Shown: positions 55,292 through 63,627 of the stretch, piece after piece
Layout of the letters: each line of letters opens with the position of its first letter
How positions within the stretch are numbered: the stretch's first letter is position 1
Assembly (NCBI GenBank): GCA_031291475.1
Contig: JARLIY010000103.1
Coordinates: 62,001 to 126,000 of the forward strand
Source: Xanthobacteraceae bacterium
Lineage (GTDB): Bacteria; Pseudomonadota; Alphaproteobacteria; Rhizobiales; Xanthobacteraceae
Direction: 5' to 3'
Length of the DNA: 64,000 nucleotides
Position numbers and translations under genes: made by a program
Notes under the pieces: generated by a model
Seen by the model: the letters and a program-made list of their open reading frames with translations, nothing else
What the model was told of the DNA's origin: nothing
Databases searched by the model: none

Positions 55292-58200
55292 ATGCCCGCC
55301 GCACAAAAGTCCAAGGCTGCCGCCGTCCCAGCGCACGCCGCCAAGCCGTTGAAGAAAGGCGATCACGTCTTTCTGGTCGACGGCTCAGGCTACATATTCC
55401 GCGCCTATCATGCGCTGCCGCCGATCAACCGCAAATCGGACGGCTTGCAGCTCAACGCCGTGTTCGGCTTCTGCAACATGCTGTGGAAGCTTCTGCGCGA
55501 CATGAAGCCGCAAGATCGGCCGACCCATCTGGCGGTGATCTTCGACAAGTCGGAAAAGACCTTCCGCACCGAGATGTATCCCGACTACAAGGCGCATCGG
55601 CCGGACCCGCCCGACGATCTGAAGCCGCAATTCAAATACATCCGCGAAGCGGTTCACGCCTTCGATCTGCCGTGCCTCGAACAGGACGGCTTCGAAGCCG
55701 ACGATCTGATCGCAACCTATGTACGGCAGGCGGGCGAGGCCGGCGCGACCGCCACCATCGCCTCCTCGGACAAGGATTTGATGCAGCTCGTCAACGACCG
55801 CGTGGTCATGTTCGACACGATGAAGGACAGGAAGATCGGCCGTGCCGAGGTGATCGAGAAATTCGGCGTGCCGCCGGAAAAAGTGATCGAAGTGCAGGCG
55901 CTGATCGGCGATTCGACGGACAACGTGCCGGGCGTGCCCGGCATCGGCGTCAAGACCGCGGCGCAGCTGATCGGCGAATATGGCGATCTTGAAACGCTGC
56001 TCAAGCGCGCCAACGAGATCAAGCAGGAAAAGCGCCGACAATCGCTGATCGACAACGCCGAAAAAGCGCGGCTGTCGAAAAAGCTCGTGACGCTCGACGA
56101 TCGCGTCGAGCTCGCCGTGCCGATCGGCGAACTTGCCGTGCACGAACCCGATTACAAGCGGCTCATCGCCTTCCTCAAGGCGATGGAATTCAACTCGTTG
56201 ATGCGGCGCGTGGCGGAGTTTTCCGAAACCGAAGCCGGCGAAATCGAGCCCGATACGCGGCTCGCGGGCCATGTGGCCGAAGGGCCCCCTGCCGCCGCAC
56301 CCTCACCGCCACGCGCTCCGGGTGCGGGGGGAGGGGAAATGCGCCTCCCGCTCATCGGGGGAGCGAACGCGCCGCGGCAGCCGGCAAGCAGCGACCGTAG
56401 CGGGAATTTCTCGGCCGCGCCGCAAGCGCTGGCGATCGCGCGCCGGGAAGCCGCGCGCGCGGAAAAGTTCGATCGCGCCAAATACGAGACAGTGCGCAGC
56501 CTGCCGCGGCTGAACGCGTTGATCGAACGCGTCCGCGATGCCGGCTACGTCGCCATCAACGTCGGCGCCACGAGCGGCGATCCGATGCAGGCGGAGCTCT
56601 GCGGATTTTCCCTGGCCGTGGCGCCGAACGAAGCCTGTTACGTGCCGTTGTCGCACCGGCAAGGAGGCGAGGGCGGCGCCGACGGACTGTTCCGCGGCGA
56701 TGTTGCGCCCGACCAGATTCCCGAAGGCGCGGCCCTGGACGTGCTCAAGCCGCTCTTCACCGACAAGGGTGTACTCAAAATCGGCCACGACCTGAAATTC
56801 GCCTGGCAGATGTTCGTGCTGCGCGGCATCGAGATCGCGCCTTACGACGACACCATGCTGATGTCGTATGCGCTCGACGCCGGCCGGCAGAATCACAGTC
56901 TCAAGTCGCTCGCCGAAAGCACCTTCACGCACGCCGCGGTCGCCATCGACACGCTCCTCAAGCCGGGCAAGAGCCGGATCACTTTTGACGCCGTCGCCAT
57001 CGACAGGGCGACTGAATACTCGGCCGAGCAGGCTGACATCGTGCTGCGGCTCTGGCAGGTGCTCAAAGCCAGGCTTCCGGCCGAAGAGGTGTTGACCGTC
57101 TATGAGACGCTGGAACGGCCGCTCATCGCCGTGCTGGCGCGCATGGAACGGCGCGGCATCTCGATCGACCGGCAGGTGTTGTCGCGGCTCTCCGGCGAGT
57201 TCGCCCAGGAGGCCGCCGCCCTCGAAGCCGAGATCAACAAAGAGGCGGGTGAGACCGTCAATCCCGGCAGTCCCAAACAGCTAGGCGACATCCTGTTCGG
57301 CAAGCTCCAGCTCGAAGGCGGCACCAAAACCAAGACCGGCCAATGGTCGACCGGGGCGCGGGCGCTGGAGGAATTGGCCGAGCAAGGCCACAAGCTGCCG
57401 CAAATGATCCTCGATTGGCGGCAGGTGTCGAAGCTGAAATCGACGTACACCGACGCGCTGCCGGGATTCGTCAATCCGACGACGCATCGCGTCCACACCA
57501 ATTACGCGCTCGCGGCAACGACCACCGGGCGGCTGTCGTCTTCCGACCCGAACCTGCAAAACATCCCGGTGCGCACCGAGGACGGTCGCAAAATCCGCCG
57601 CGCGTTCATCGCCGCGCCGGGGACGAAGCTCGTCTCCGCCGATTATTCGCAGATCGAATTGCGGCTGCTCGCCGAGATTGCCGGCATCGAGCCGCTGCAA
57701 AAGGCGTTCCGCGAAGGCCTCGACATTCACGCCATGACGGCGTCGGAAATGTTCGGCGTGCCGATCAAGGGCATGCCGCCGGAAGTGCGCCGCCGGGCGA
57801 AAGCGATCAATTTCGGCATCGTCTACGGCATCTCCGCATTCGGGCTCGCCACCCAGCTCGGCATCCCGCGCGAAGAGGCCGCCGCTTACATCAAAAAATA
57901 TTTCGAGCGCTTTCCCGGCATCCGCGATTACATCGAGGAATCGAAGGAATACGCCAAGAAAAATGGCTACGTGGTCACGCTGTTCGGGAGGAAATGCCAC
58001 TACCCGGACATTCGCGCCTCCAATCCGTCGATCCGCTCGTTCAACGAGCGCGCCGCGATCAACGCGCGACTGCAAGGCAGTGCCGCCGACATCATCCGTC
58101 GCGCTATGATCCGCATTGAGGAGGTGCTGGCGCAGAAAAAGCTCGCGGCACAGATGCTGTTGCAGGTGCACGACGAGCTTGTCTTCGAAGTGCCCAATGC

Positions 58201-58327
58201 GGAAGTGGAAAAGACCCTGCCGGTGGTCAAGAAGGTCATGGGAGACGCGCCGCTGCCGGCGGTTTCGCTCTCGGTGCCTTTGCAGGTCGAGGCGCACGCC
58301 GCCGACAACTGGGATGCCGCGCATTGA
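55292..58327 (+). CDS. polA: DNA polymerase I, with a 3'-5' exonuclease site that looks inactive
   Basis: 1011 residues. Residues about 25-310 are the 5'-3' exonuclease (VDGSGYIFRAYHAL, GDSTDNVPGVPGIG); 330-385 a linker; about 400-590 the 3'-5' exonuclease fold; from about 610 the polymerase, with motif A DYSQIELRLLAEIAG and motif C LLQVHDELVFEVP intact. In the exonuclease fold the family's Asp-x-Glu (E. coli D355, E357) reads Asn423-Val-Gly425, the D424 equivalent is Ala504, and the D501 equivalent is Gln580, while Tyr576 (Y497) and surrounding sequence are kept. Proofreading is therefore predicted lost, with nick translation and polymerisation retained. The linker is encoded partly by palindrome-like DNA. 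The start is the ATG at 55292, with no strong ribosome site. Confidence 0.95.
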   Translation: MPAAQKSKAAAVPAHAAKPLKKGDHVFLVDGSGYIFRAYHALPPINRKSDGLQLNAVFGFCNMLWKLLRDMKPQDRPTHLAVIFDKSEKTFRTEMYPDYKAHRPDPPDDLKPQFKYIREAVHAFDLPCLEQDGFEADDLIATYVRQAGEAGATATIASSDKDLMQLVNDRVVMFDTMKDRKIGRAEVIEKFGVPPEKVIEVQALIGDSTDNVPGVPGIGVKTAAQLIGEYGDLETLLKRANEIKQEKRRQSLIDNAEKARLSKKLVTLDDRVELAVPIGELAVHEPDYKRLIAFLKAMEFNSLMRRVAEFSETEAGEIEPDTRLAGHVAEGPPAAAPSPPRAPGAGGGEMRLPLIGGANAPRQPASSDRSGNFSAAPQALAIARREAARAEKFDRAKYETVRSLPRLNALIERVRDAGYVAINVGATSGDPMQAELCGFSLAVAPNEACYVPLSHRQGGEGGADGLFRGDVAPDQIPEGAALDVLKPLFTDKGVLKIGHDLKFAWQMFVLRGIEIAPYDDTMLMSYALDAGRQNHSLKSLAESTFTHAAVAIDTLLKPGKSRITFDAVAIDRATEYSAEQADIVLRLWQVLKARLPAEEVLTVYETLERPLIAVLARMERRGISIDRQVLSRLSGEFAQEAAALEAEINKEAGETVNPGSPKQLGDILFGKLQLEGGTKTKTGQWSTGARALEELAEQGHKLPQMILDWRQVSKLKSTYTDALPGFVNPTTHRVHTNYALAATTTGRLSSSDPNLQNIPVRTEDGRKIRRAFIAAPGTKLVSADYSQIELRLLAEIAGIEPLQKAFREGLDIHAMTASEMFGVPIKGMPPEVRRRAKAINFGIVYGISAFGLATQLGIPREEAAAYIKKYFERFPGIRDYIEESKEYAKKNGYVVTLFGRKCHYPDIRASNPSIRSFNERAAINARLQGSAADIIRRAMIRIEEVLAQKKLAAQMLLQVHDELVFEVPNAEVEKTLPVVKKVMGDAPLPAVSLSVPLQVEAHAADNWDAAH
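56295..56363. repeat. Palindrome-like DNA in the polA interdomain linker
   Basis: CCGCACCC (56295-56302) and GGGTGCGG (56320-56327) are perfect inverted arms around GC-rich DNA, and CTCCCG-CTCAT-CGGGGGAG (56345-56363) follows. It encodes Pro/Ala/Gly-rich residues about 335-358 with no break in frame. C/G-rich cores of this kind are also seen in the yej and hrpB elements. The element sits exactly between the two exonuclease domains, where extra sequence is tolerated. Confidence 0.6.
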
Positions 58328-58345
58328 TTTTGCGCTGATGGAAAA

Positions 58346-58537
58346 ATGCAAACGCTACTAACGATTATCGGAATTATCGCTTTGCTGGCAGGGGTGGTCT
58401 TTATCGGGCAGGGCTCCGGCTATTTCCCCTATCCCGCTTCAAGCTTCATGATCAGCCAGACGCGGTGGATTTATTATGGCGGCGGAATAGCGGTTGTCGG
58501 TGTGCTTCTTATCGTTTACGCGCGGCGGTATTTCTGA
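58346..58537 (+). CDS. Small two-helix membrane protein, function unknown
   Basis: 63 residues, starting 18 bases after polA. Two hydrophobic segments (about 3-23 and 42-60) joined by a short loop with Gly/Tyr/Pro (GQGSGYFPYPASSFMISQTRW), ending in YARRYF. I believe it is a conserved small protein in this bacterial order, but know no function. It may be co-transcribed with polA. Confidence 0.7.
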   Translation: MQTLLTIIGIIALLAGVVFIGQGSGYFPYPASSFMISQTRWIYYGGGIAVVGVLLIVYARRYF

Positions 58538-58690
58538 GGAGCCCCTGGCTTTTGCCACCTTGCGGTAGCGTATCGCCCCGCGATCTCATGTTTCACGCCC
58601 ATAGGCGGGCGCCGCGGCGGGAACGATGCGGCCCGCGGCACGTTCACCAACCGGGTGCTGGGGAAGCGAACCGGCTTGTAAGGTCGTGGC

Positions 58691-59440
58691 GTGGTGCATC
58701 GGAACCGCAACCCATCGGAACGGCGCGTTGGTGCAATCCTTGTCGGCGTGCTCTCGGCGGCTTTGCTGGCCGCCGGGCCGGCCCCGGCGCGTGCGGGATT
58801 TCTCGATTTTCTATTCGGCAGCGCGCCGCAGCAGCCACCGGCCGACGTCAATTCCTATGCCGAGCCGCCGGCGCCGGGAATGCCGCTGCCGAACGGCCGC
58901 GAAATCCTGCACTCAAATGGCAGCACCAGCCATGCGGTGGCGTTCTGCGTGCGGCTCTGCGACGGCCAGCACTTTCCGCTCGAGCATCCGAGCAATGCGA
59001 CGCCGATTGAAACCTGCCGGTCGATGTGCCCGGCGAGCAAGACCAAAGTGTTTTACGGCAGTGAAATCGATCACGCTTCCGCCGCCGATGGCGCGCGCTA
59101 TGCCGACCTCGAAACCGCCTTCGTGTATCGCCAGCATCTCGTGGCTGATTGCACCTGCAACGGCAAGGACGCCTTCGGGCTCGCGTCCTTCGATGGTAGC
59201 ACCGATCCGACGCTACGCCCCGGCGATATCGTCTCTACCAAGGACGGCTTTAAGGCCTATGCCGGCAAACGCGGCCAGACCGACGCGTTCACCCCGGTGA
59301 ATTCTGCAAAAGTAGGGGCGGAGTTGAATTCCGGATTCTCGCGACCGCGGGTGGCGCGGCGCGGCAGTGAGCCGGCCGGTCCCACGGACGATCCCGGAAT
59401 TATCGTCCCGCAATCGGGCAACGTTCAGGCTATAAGGTAG
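58691..59440 (+). CDS. DUF2865-type secreted Cys-containing protein
   Basis: 249 residues from a GTG at 58691. It has a signal peptide (VGAILVGVLSAALLAAGPAPARAG, end near 36). The mature core carries the conserved block VAFCVRLCDGQHFPL near 98-112 and the Cys pair CRSMCPASKTKVFYGSEIDHA near 130-150, then ADCTCNGKD near 175; this Cys pattern is typical of DUF2865, found in alphaproteobacteria with no assigned function. The Ser/Pro/Gly-rich C-terminus is disordered. It overlaps the end of the convergent oxidoreductase gene by 16 bp. Confidence 0.82.
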   Translation: MVHRNRNPSERRVGAILVGVLSAALLAAGPAPARAGFLDFLFGSAPQQPPADVNSYAEPPAPGMPLPNGREILHSNGSTSHAVAFCVRLCDGQHFPLEHPSNATPIETCRSMCPASKTKVFYGSEIDHASAADGARYADLETAFVYRQHLVADCTCNGKDAFGLASFDGSTDPTLRPGDIVSTKDGFKAYAGKRGQTDAFTPVNSAKVGAELNSGFSRPRVARRGSEPAGPTDDPGIIVPQSGNVQAIR

Positions 59441-60519
59441 TCGACGACCTCTTCCGCCAGCGACAGCGAAGCGGTCAGTCCCGGCGATTCGATACCGAAC
59501 ATGCAGACTAGCCGCGGCAGGCCGTGCGCACCCTCGCCGGCGATCATGAAATCGGCCTGCGTCTGCCCCGGGCCGCTGAGCTTGGGGCGAATGCCGCAAT
59601 AATCTGGCACCAATGAGCCGGCCGGCAGGCCCGGCCAGTAGGTGCGGATGCGGTCGTAGAATGCCTCGGCGCGGCGCGGATCGACGGTATAGCTTTCGCG
59701 ATCGATCCACTCCACATCCGGCCCGAAGCGCATGCGCCCGGCGAGGTCGAGAGTCACGTGCACGCCCAGACCGCCGTCGACCGGCGTCGGATAAATGAGC
59801 CGCGAGAACACCGGACGGCCGGCAAAGCCGAAATAGTTGCCTTTGGCGAGGACGAGCGGCGGCACGTTGTCCGCCGGATAGCCCTCGATGCGCCGCGCCA
59901 GCGCCTGCGCGCCGAGTCCCGCCGCATTCACCACCGCATCGAACGCGACCATGCCGGCGTCGTCGCCGCCGAACTGCACTTGCCATTGTCGCACTGCATA
60001 GGAAGCGCGCTCGACCGGCGTCTCGAAAGCGATGCGGCCGCCGCGATCCTCCAGCTCGCCCCACAGCGCCAGCATATAGCCGTGGCTGTCGATGATGCCG
60101 GATTCCGGCGAGGAGAGCGCCCCGACGCAGAAAAGCTCGGCTTCGAGAGCGCCCGCGGCGTTGCCGCCGAGCATTTCCAGGCCTTCGACGCCGTTCTTTT
60201 GCCCCTGGATGAGGAGCGTCTCCACCTTGGCCAACTCCGCCACATCGGTGGCGACAATGAGCTTGCCGCATTTCTTGTAGGCGACGCCGTGGGACGCGCA
60301 GAATTCGTAGAGCATGCGCCGCCCTCGCGTTGAATGCCGGGCGCGCAGCGAGCCGGTCGGATAATAGATGCCGCCATGGATGACTTCGCTGTTGCGCGAA
60401 GACACGCCATTGCCGATGCCACCGGTCGCTTCGGCGACGATCACGTCGTGACCGCGGCGCGCCGCCGCGCGGGCGACGGCAAGCCCGATAACTCCGGCGC
60501 CGACGACAAGGACTTGCAT
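59425..60519 (-). CDS. FAD-dependent oxidoreductase (L-2-hydroxyglutarate oxidase-like)
   Basis: 364 residues of the DAO family. VVGAGVIGLAVARAAARRG at 5-23 is the FAD-binding Rossmann motif; SSRNSEVIHGGIYYPTGSLRA near 40-60 is the signature of the LhgO/glycerol-3-phosphate oxidase-like branch; CGKLIVAT and DFMIAGEGAHGLPRLVCMFGIESPGLTAS near 320-350 close the fold. It likely oxidises L-2-hydroxyglutarate or a similar hydroxyacid and passes electrons to the membrane. Divergent from the Rieske protein by 55 bases. Confidence 0.85.
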   Translation of the reverse strand: MQVLVVGAGVIGLAVARAAARRGHDVIVAEATGGIGNGVSSRNSEVIHGGIYYPTGSLRARHSTRGRRMLYEFCASHGVAYKKCGKLIVATDVAELAKVETLLIQGQKNGVEGLEMLGGNAAGALEAELFCVGALSSPESGIIDSHGYMLALWGELEDRGGRIAFETPVERASYAVRQWQVQFGGDDAGMVAFDAVVNAAGLGAQALARRIEGYPADNVPPLVLAKGNYFGFAGRPVFSRLIYPTPVDGGLGVHVTLDLAGRMRFGPDVEWIDRESYTVDPRRAEAFYDRIRTYWPGLPAGSLVPDYCGIRPKLSGPGQTQADFMIAGEGAHGLPRLVCMFGIESPGLTASLSLAEEVVDYLIA

Positions 60520-60574
60520 GTTTCCAGGCCTGTCGCCTTTATTCTAAACGGGAATCGCCAGGGAAGGGTCAACG

Positions 60575-60922
60575 ATGGCGGATAATGCAGATAGCGTCGT
60601 GCGCGTATGCTGGACGTCCGACGTGGCGCCGGATTCGGTCAAGGCGTTCGCGGTCGGCGCCCATACGCTCGCGGTCTATAACATCGGTGGCGTCATCTAT
60701 GTCACCGACGACGAATGCACCCACGCGGCGGCGAGTCTGGCCGACGGCATGCTCGAAGGCGACGTGATCGAGTGCTGTATGCATTTGGGCTCGTTTCATG
60801 TCCCGACCGGTAACGTGGTGGCGCCGCCCTGCGAAGTACCCCTGCGTACCTATCAGGTCATCCTCAAGGGCGACGACGTATTCGTCGATCTGAGCCGCAA
60901 TGCCGCCGGCGAGCCGGCATGA
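60575..60922 (+). CDS. Rieske-type [2Fe-2S] ferredoxin
   Basis: 115 residues. Rieske cluster ligands: Cys-Thr-His in DDECTHAAASLADG near 47-60 and Cys-Cys-Met-His in VIECCMHLGSFHVPTG near 66-82, with about 17 residues between, as in NdoA/CarAc-type ferredoxins. Such proteins carry electrons to ring-hydroxylating oxygenases, or act in nitrite reductase small subunits. No oxygenase is nearby; it lies 82 bases before the alcohol dehydrogenase. Confidence 0.9.
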   Translation: MADNADSVVRVCWTSDVAPDSVKAFAVGAHTLAVYNIGGVIYVTDDECTHAAASLADGMLEGDVIECCMHLGSFHVPTGNVVAPPCEVPLRTYQVILKGDDVFVDLSRNAAGEPA

Positions 60923-61004
60923 TGAAGCGCCGCGCCTTCGACCGACGGTTCCGTTGACTGCCCAAATTCATTATAAGTGCGGGGCCGAAAAGAGGGATTT
61001 GGCG

Positions 61005-62168
61005 ATGGCTGCCGCAGCTGGCGTAAAAACAAGCCCGGATTTTCCTGTTCCCGAGACGATGAAGGCCTGGGTTCTGGGGAACCCCGGCGAGCTTATCCTG
61101 GTGCGCAAGCCCGTCCCCGTGCCGAGGCGGGCGGAAGTCCTGCTGCGCATCGACGCGGTGGCGATCTGCGCCACCGATCTCGAGGTCATCGATCATGGAT
61201 CGCCGGCATTGATCCAGGGCGGCATGCCCTTCAACAAGAACTTTACGCCGGGCCACGAATACATGGGCACCGTGGTGGCGCTCGGTCCCGGCGTCGATGA
61301 GTATCGCATCGGCCAGCGCGTCACTGTCGAAATCCACGCCGGCTGCGGCCAATGCAAACGCTGCCGCGAAGGCATGTACACGTCGTGCTTCAACTACGGC
61401 CTCAATCACGGCGACGTGGACAAAGGCCACCGCGCCAACGGCTTCACCACGGACGGCGGTTTCTGCGAATACCAGGTCAACAACATCAACACGCTCGTCG
61501 CCATCGCCGATGGGATGTCGGACGAGGAGGCGACTTTGGTGGTGACCGCGGGCACCGCGATGTACGGGCTGACCGAGCTCGGGGGGCTGGTCGCCGGCGA
61601 GAGCGTCGCCGTGTCCGGGCCCGGTCCGATCGGCCTGCTCGGCGTCGCGGTGGCCAAGGCGCTCGGCCCGTCGCCGGTGATCCTCACCGGCACGCGCGAC
61701 AATCGGCTCAAGATCGGGCGCGAACTCGGCGCCGATCACGTCGTCAACATCCGTAACGAGGATGCGGTCGAAGCCGTGCGCCGGCTCAATGGCGGCAAGG
61801 GCGTGGATTACGTGATCGAGTGCTCGGGCGCGCCGAACGCCGTGAACGACGCCATTCACATGGTCAATCGCGGAGGCAAAGTCTGCCTCGCGGCGTTCCC
61901 GCACCAGGAGACGCCGGTCGATGTCGCGCACATCGTGCGCAACAACATCTACCTCTACGGCATCCGCGGCGAGGGTAAGAGCGCGACGCACCGGGCCGAA
62001 GCCTTCATGGCGCAAAAGCGCTTCGACGCCACAAAAATCCACACCCACACCTTCGCGCTCGACGATTTGCCCACCGCGATCCGCTACGCCAAGGATCGGG
62101 TCGACGATGCGATCAAGGTGGTGGTGAAAGCGCGCGGCGTGGCCGCGCAGCGGGTCGCCGCCGAGTGA
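61005..62168 (+). CDS. Zinc-dependent medium-chain alcohol dehydrogenase
   Basis: 387 residues from the ATG at 61005. Catalytic zinc region: Cys in VAICATDLE near 45 and GHEYMGTVV near 86; structural zinc: the four Cys in CGQCKRCREGMYTSC near 112-126; nucleotide-binding GPGPIGLLGVAVAKALG near 205. It oxidises or reduces an alcohol/polyol with NAD(P). Sorbitol dehydrogenase-like features are present, but substrate is unknown. It converges on TusA with a 6-bp gap. Confidence 0.9.
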   Translation: MAAAAGVKTSPDFPVPETMKAWVLGNPGELILVRKPVPVPRRAEVLLRIDAVAICATDLEVIDHGSPALIQGGMPFNKNFTPGHEYMGTVVALGPGVDEYRIGQRVTVEIHAGCGQCKRCREGMYTSCFNYGLNHGDVDKGHRANGFTTDGGFCEYQVNNINTLVAIADGMSDEEATLVVTAGTAMYGLTELGGLVAGESVAVSGPGPIGLLGVAVAKALGPSPVILTGTRDNRLKIGRELGADHVVNIRNEDAVEAVRRLNGGKGVDYVIECSGAPNAVNDAIHMVNRGGKVCLAAFPHQETPVDVAHIVRNNIYLYGIRGEGKSATHRAEAFMAQKRFDATKIHTHTFALDDLPTAIRYAKDRVDDAIKVVVKARGVAAQRVAAE

Positions 62169-62174
62169 TGCAAT

Positions 62175-62399
62175 TCAGCGCTTGCGGATACGGAACGTGA
62201 TAACCCGCGCGTCCCGGCGCGTTTCTTCAAGCGTATCGCCGGTTTCCCGCAGCAGATTGGGAATATCGACGCCGGCGAGCGGATCGGTGCAAGCCACAGT
62301 CAGAATGTCGCCGGCCGCGCTGGCGTCGAGCGCCTTGCGCGTGCGCAGCACCGGCAGCGGGCATTTGAGACCGCGCAGATCGAAGAGTTTTTCCGCCAT
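62175..62399 (-). CDS. tusA: TusA-family sulfurtransferase
   Basis: 74 residues. Starts MAEKLFDLRGLKCPLPVLRTRKAL: the CPxP motif with catalytic Cys near 13 is diagnostic. TusA carries persulfide sulfur from cysteine desulfurase to thiolated tRNA, molybdenum cofactor or other acceptors in the cytoplasm. It lies divergently from mobB, 39 bases away; TusA affects molybdenum cofactor formation in E. coli, which makes this pairing meaningful, though it may be coincidence. The upstream in-frame start at 62582 would overlap mobB and is not preferred. Confidence 0.92.
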   Translation of the reverse strand: MAEKLFDLRGLKCPLPVLRTRKALDASAAGDILTVACTDPLAGVDIPNLLRETGDTLEETRRDARVITFRIRKR

Positions 62400-62438
62400 G
62401 GGCAAGGGTCGCAAAATCGGCAAACCCTCTCTATCATA

Positions 62439-62987
62439 ATGACGATGAAACATTCCACGTCGATGCGCGTCATCGGGCTTGCCGGCTGGAGCGGGTCCGG
62501 GAAAACGACGCTGATCACCAAGGTGATCCCGGTGCTGCTCGGGCGCGGCCTGAAGGTGGCGACGGTCAAGCATGCGCATCACGAGTTCGACATCGACCGG
62601 CCGGGCAAGGATTCATGGCTGCACCGCGAAGCCGGGGCGAGCGAGGTCGCGGTGGTGTCGAGCCGGCGCTGGGCGGTCATCCACGAGCTGCGCGGCGAAG
62701 CCGAACCGCCGCTTGCCGAGATTCTGGCCAAGCTCGGCCCCGCCGATCTGGTGATCGTCGAAGGCTTCAAGCGCTACGCCCATCCGAAACTCGAAATTTA
62801 TCGCGCCGCAATCGGCAAGCCGCTCCTCTACCCCGAGGACGATTGCATCGTGGCGATCGCGACCGACTCGCCATTGCCGCAGGCGCAATTGCCGGTGCTC
62901 CGGCTCGACGACATCGAAGGCATCGCCAATGTTCTCGAGGCCGAAGCGCGGCCGCGCGAGCAGATCAGGCCTGCGACCCAAGCGTAA
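62439..62987 (+). CDS. mobB: Molybdopterin-guanine dinucleotide biosynthesis adaptor MobB
   Basis: 182 residues. P-loop [11 protein letters not shown] near 16-26, then VATVKHAHHEFDIDRPGKDSW near 40-60 and the LVIVEGFKR block near 107, all MobB hallmarks. It is a GTP-binding partner of MobA that assists attachment of GMP to molybdopterin. An in-frame Met at residue 9 (62463) is an alternative start. mobA follows convergently 13 bases beyond its stop. Confidence 0.93.
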   Translation: MTMKHSTSMRVIGLAGWSGSGKTTLITKVIPVLLGRGLKVATVKHAHHEFDIDRPGKDSWLHREAGASEVAVVSSRRWAVIHELRGEAEPPLAEILAKLGPADLVIVEGFKRYAHPKLEIYRAAIGKPLLYPEDDCIVAIATDSPLPQAQLPVLRLDDIEGIANVLEAEARPREQIRPATQA

Positions 62988-63000
62988 CGATTTCAGCGTT

Positions 63001-63627
63001 TCACATATCCGGATGTTCCGCCGCCATGCGCTCGGCCGCGGCGGCCTGTTCGGGCGTATTGACGTTGAAGAACGGATCGACCGGCGCGGCCGGCCATTGG
63101 GCGATGCCGATCGGGTAGCGCGCCGTCCATTGGTCCACCTTGCGCACGCCTTCAACGGTGAGCGCGTGCCGCAGCTCTTCGCGCAGCGTGACCGGCCAGA
63201 GTGCGACGACCGGGTGGGTCCATTCTCCCGAACGCGCGCAGGCGAGTTGCGCGCCCGCGGCGGCGCGCGCCTGATGCAGCCGCGCCGCCAAATCGTGCGG
63301 CAGGAAAGGGCAGTCGCCCGGCACGCTCACGATCCATTCGATCTCGGGCGCGTGGCGCGCCGTCCAGTCGAGGCCGGCGAGAATACCGGCCAACGGGCCG
63401 GCATGATCGGGCACGCTGTCGGCAACGACCGGCAGCTTCAAATCGCCAAAGCGCGCCGGGTCGGCGTTGGCGCTGACAATGATTCCGCTGCACTGCGCAC
63501 GGAGCCGATCAAGCACGCGCTCGAGAATGCTGGCGCCGCCGATGCGGATGCGCGCCTTGTCGCCGCCGCCCATGCGGCGCGCGCGCCCGCCGGCAAGTAC
63601 CACGCCAAGGGTTTCAGGATGCGCCAC
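63001..63627 (-). CDS. mobA: Molybdenum cofactor guanylyltransferase
   Basis: 208 residues. LAGGRARRMGGGDKA at 11-25 is the nucleotide-binding signature of MobA, with the Lys that contacts GTP, and VSVPGDCPFLP near 101-111 carries the metal Asp. It links GMP to molybdopterin to form the MGD cofactor of DMSO reductase-type molybdoenzymes. It is convergent with mobB. Confidence 0.95.
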   Translation of the reverse strand: MAHPETLGVVLAGGRARRMGGGDKARIRIGGASILERVLDRLRAQCSGIIVSANADPARFGDLKLPVVADSVPDHAGPLAGILAGLDWTARHAPEIEWIVSVPGDCPFLPHDLAARLHQARAAAGAQLACARSGEWTHPVVALWPVTLREELRHALTVEGVRKVDQWTARYPIGIAQWPAAPVDPFFNVNTPEQAAAAERMAAEHPDM

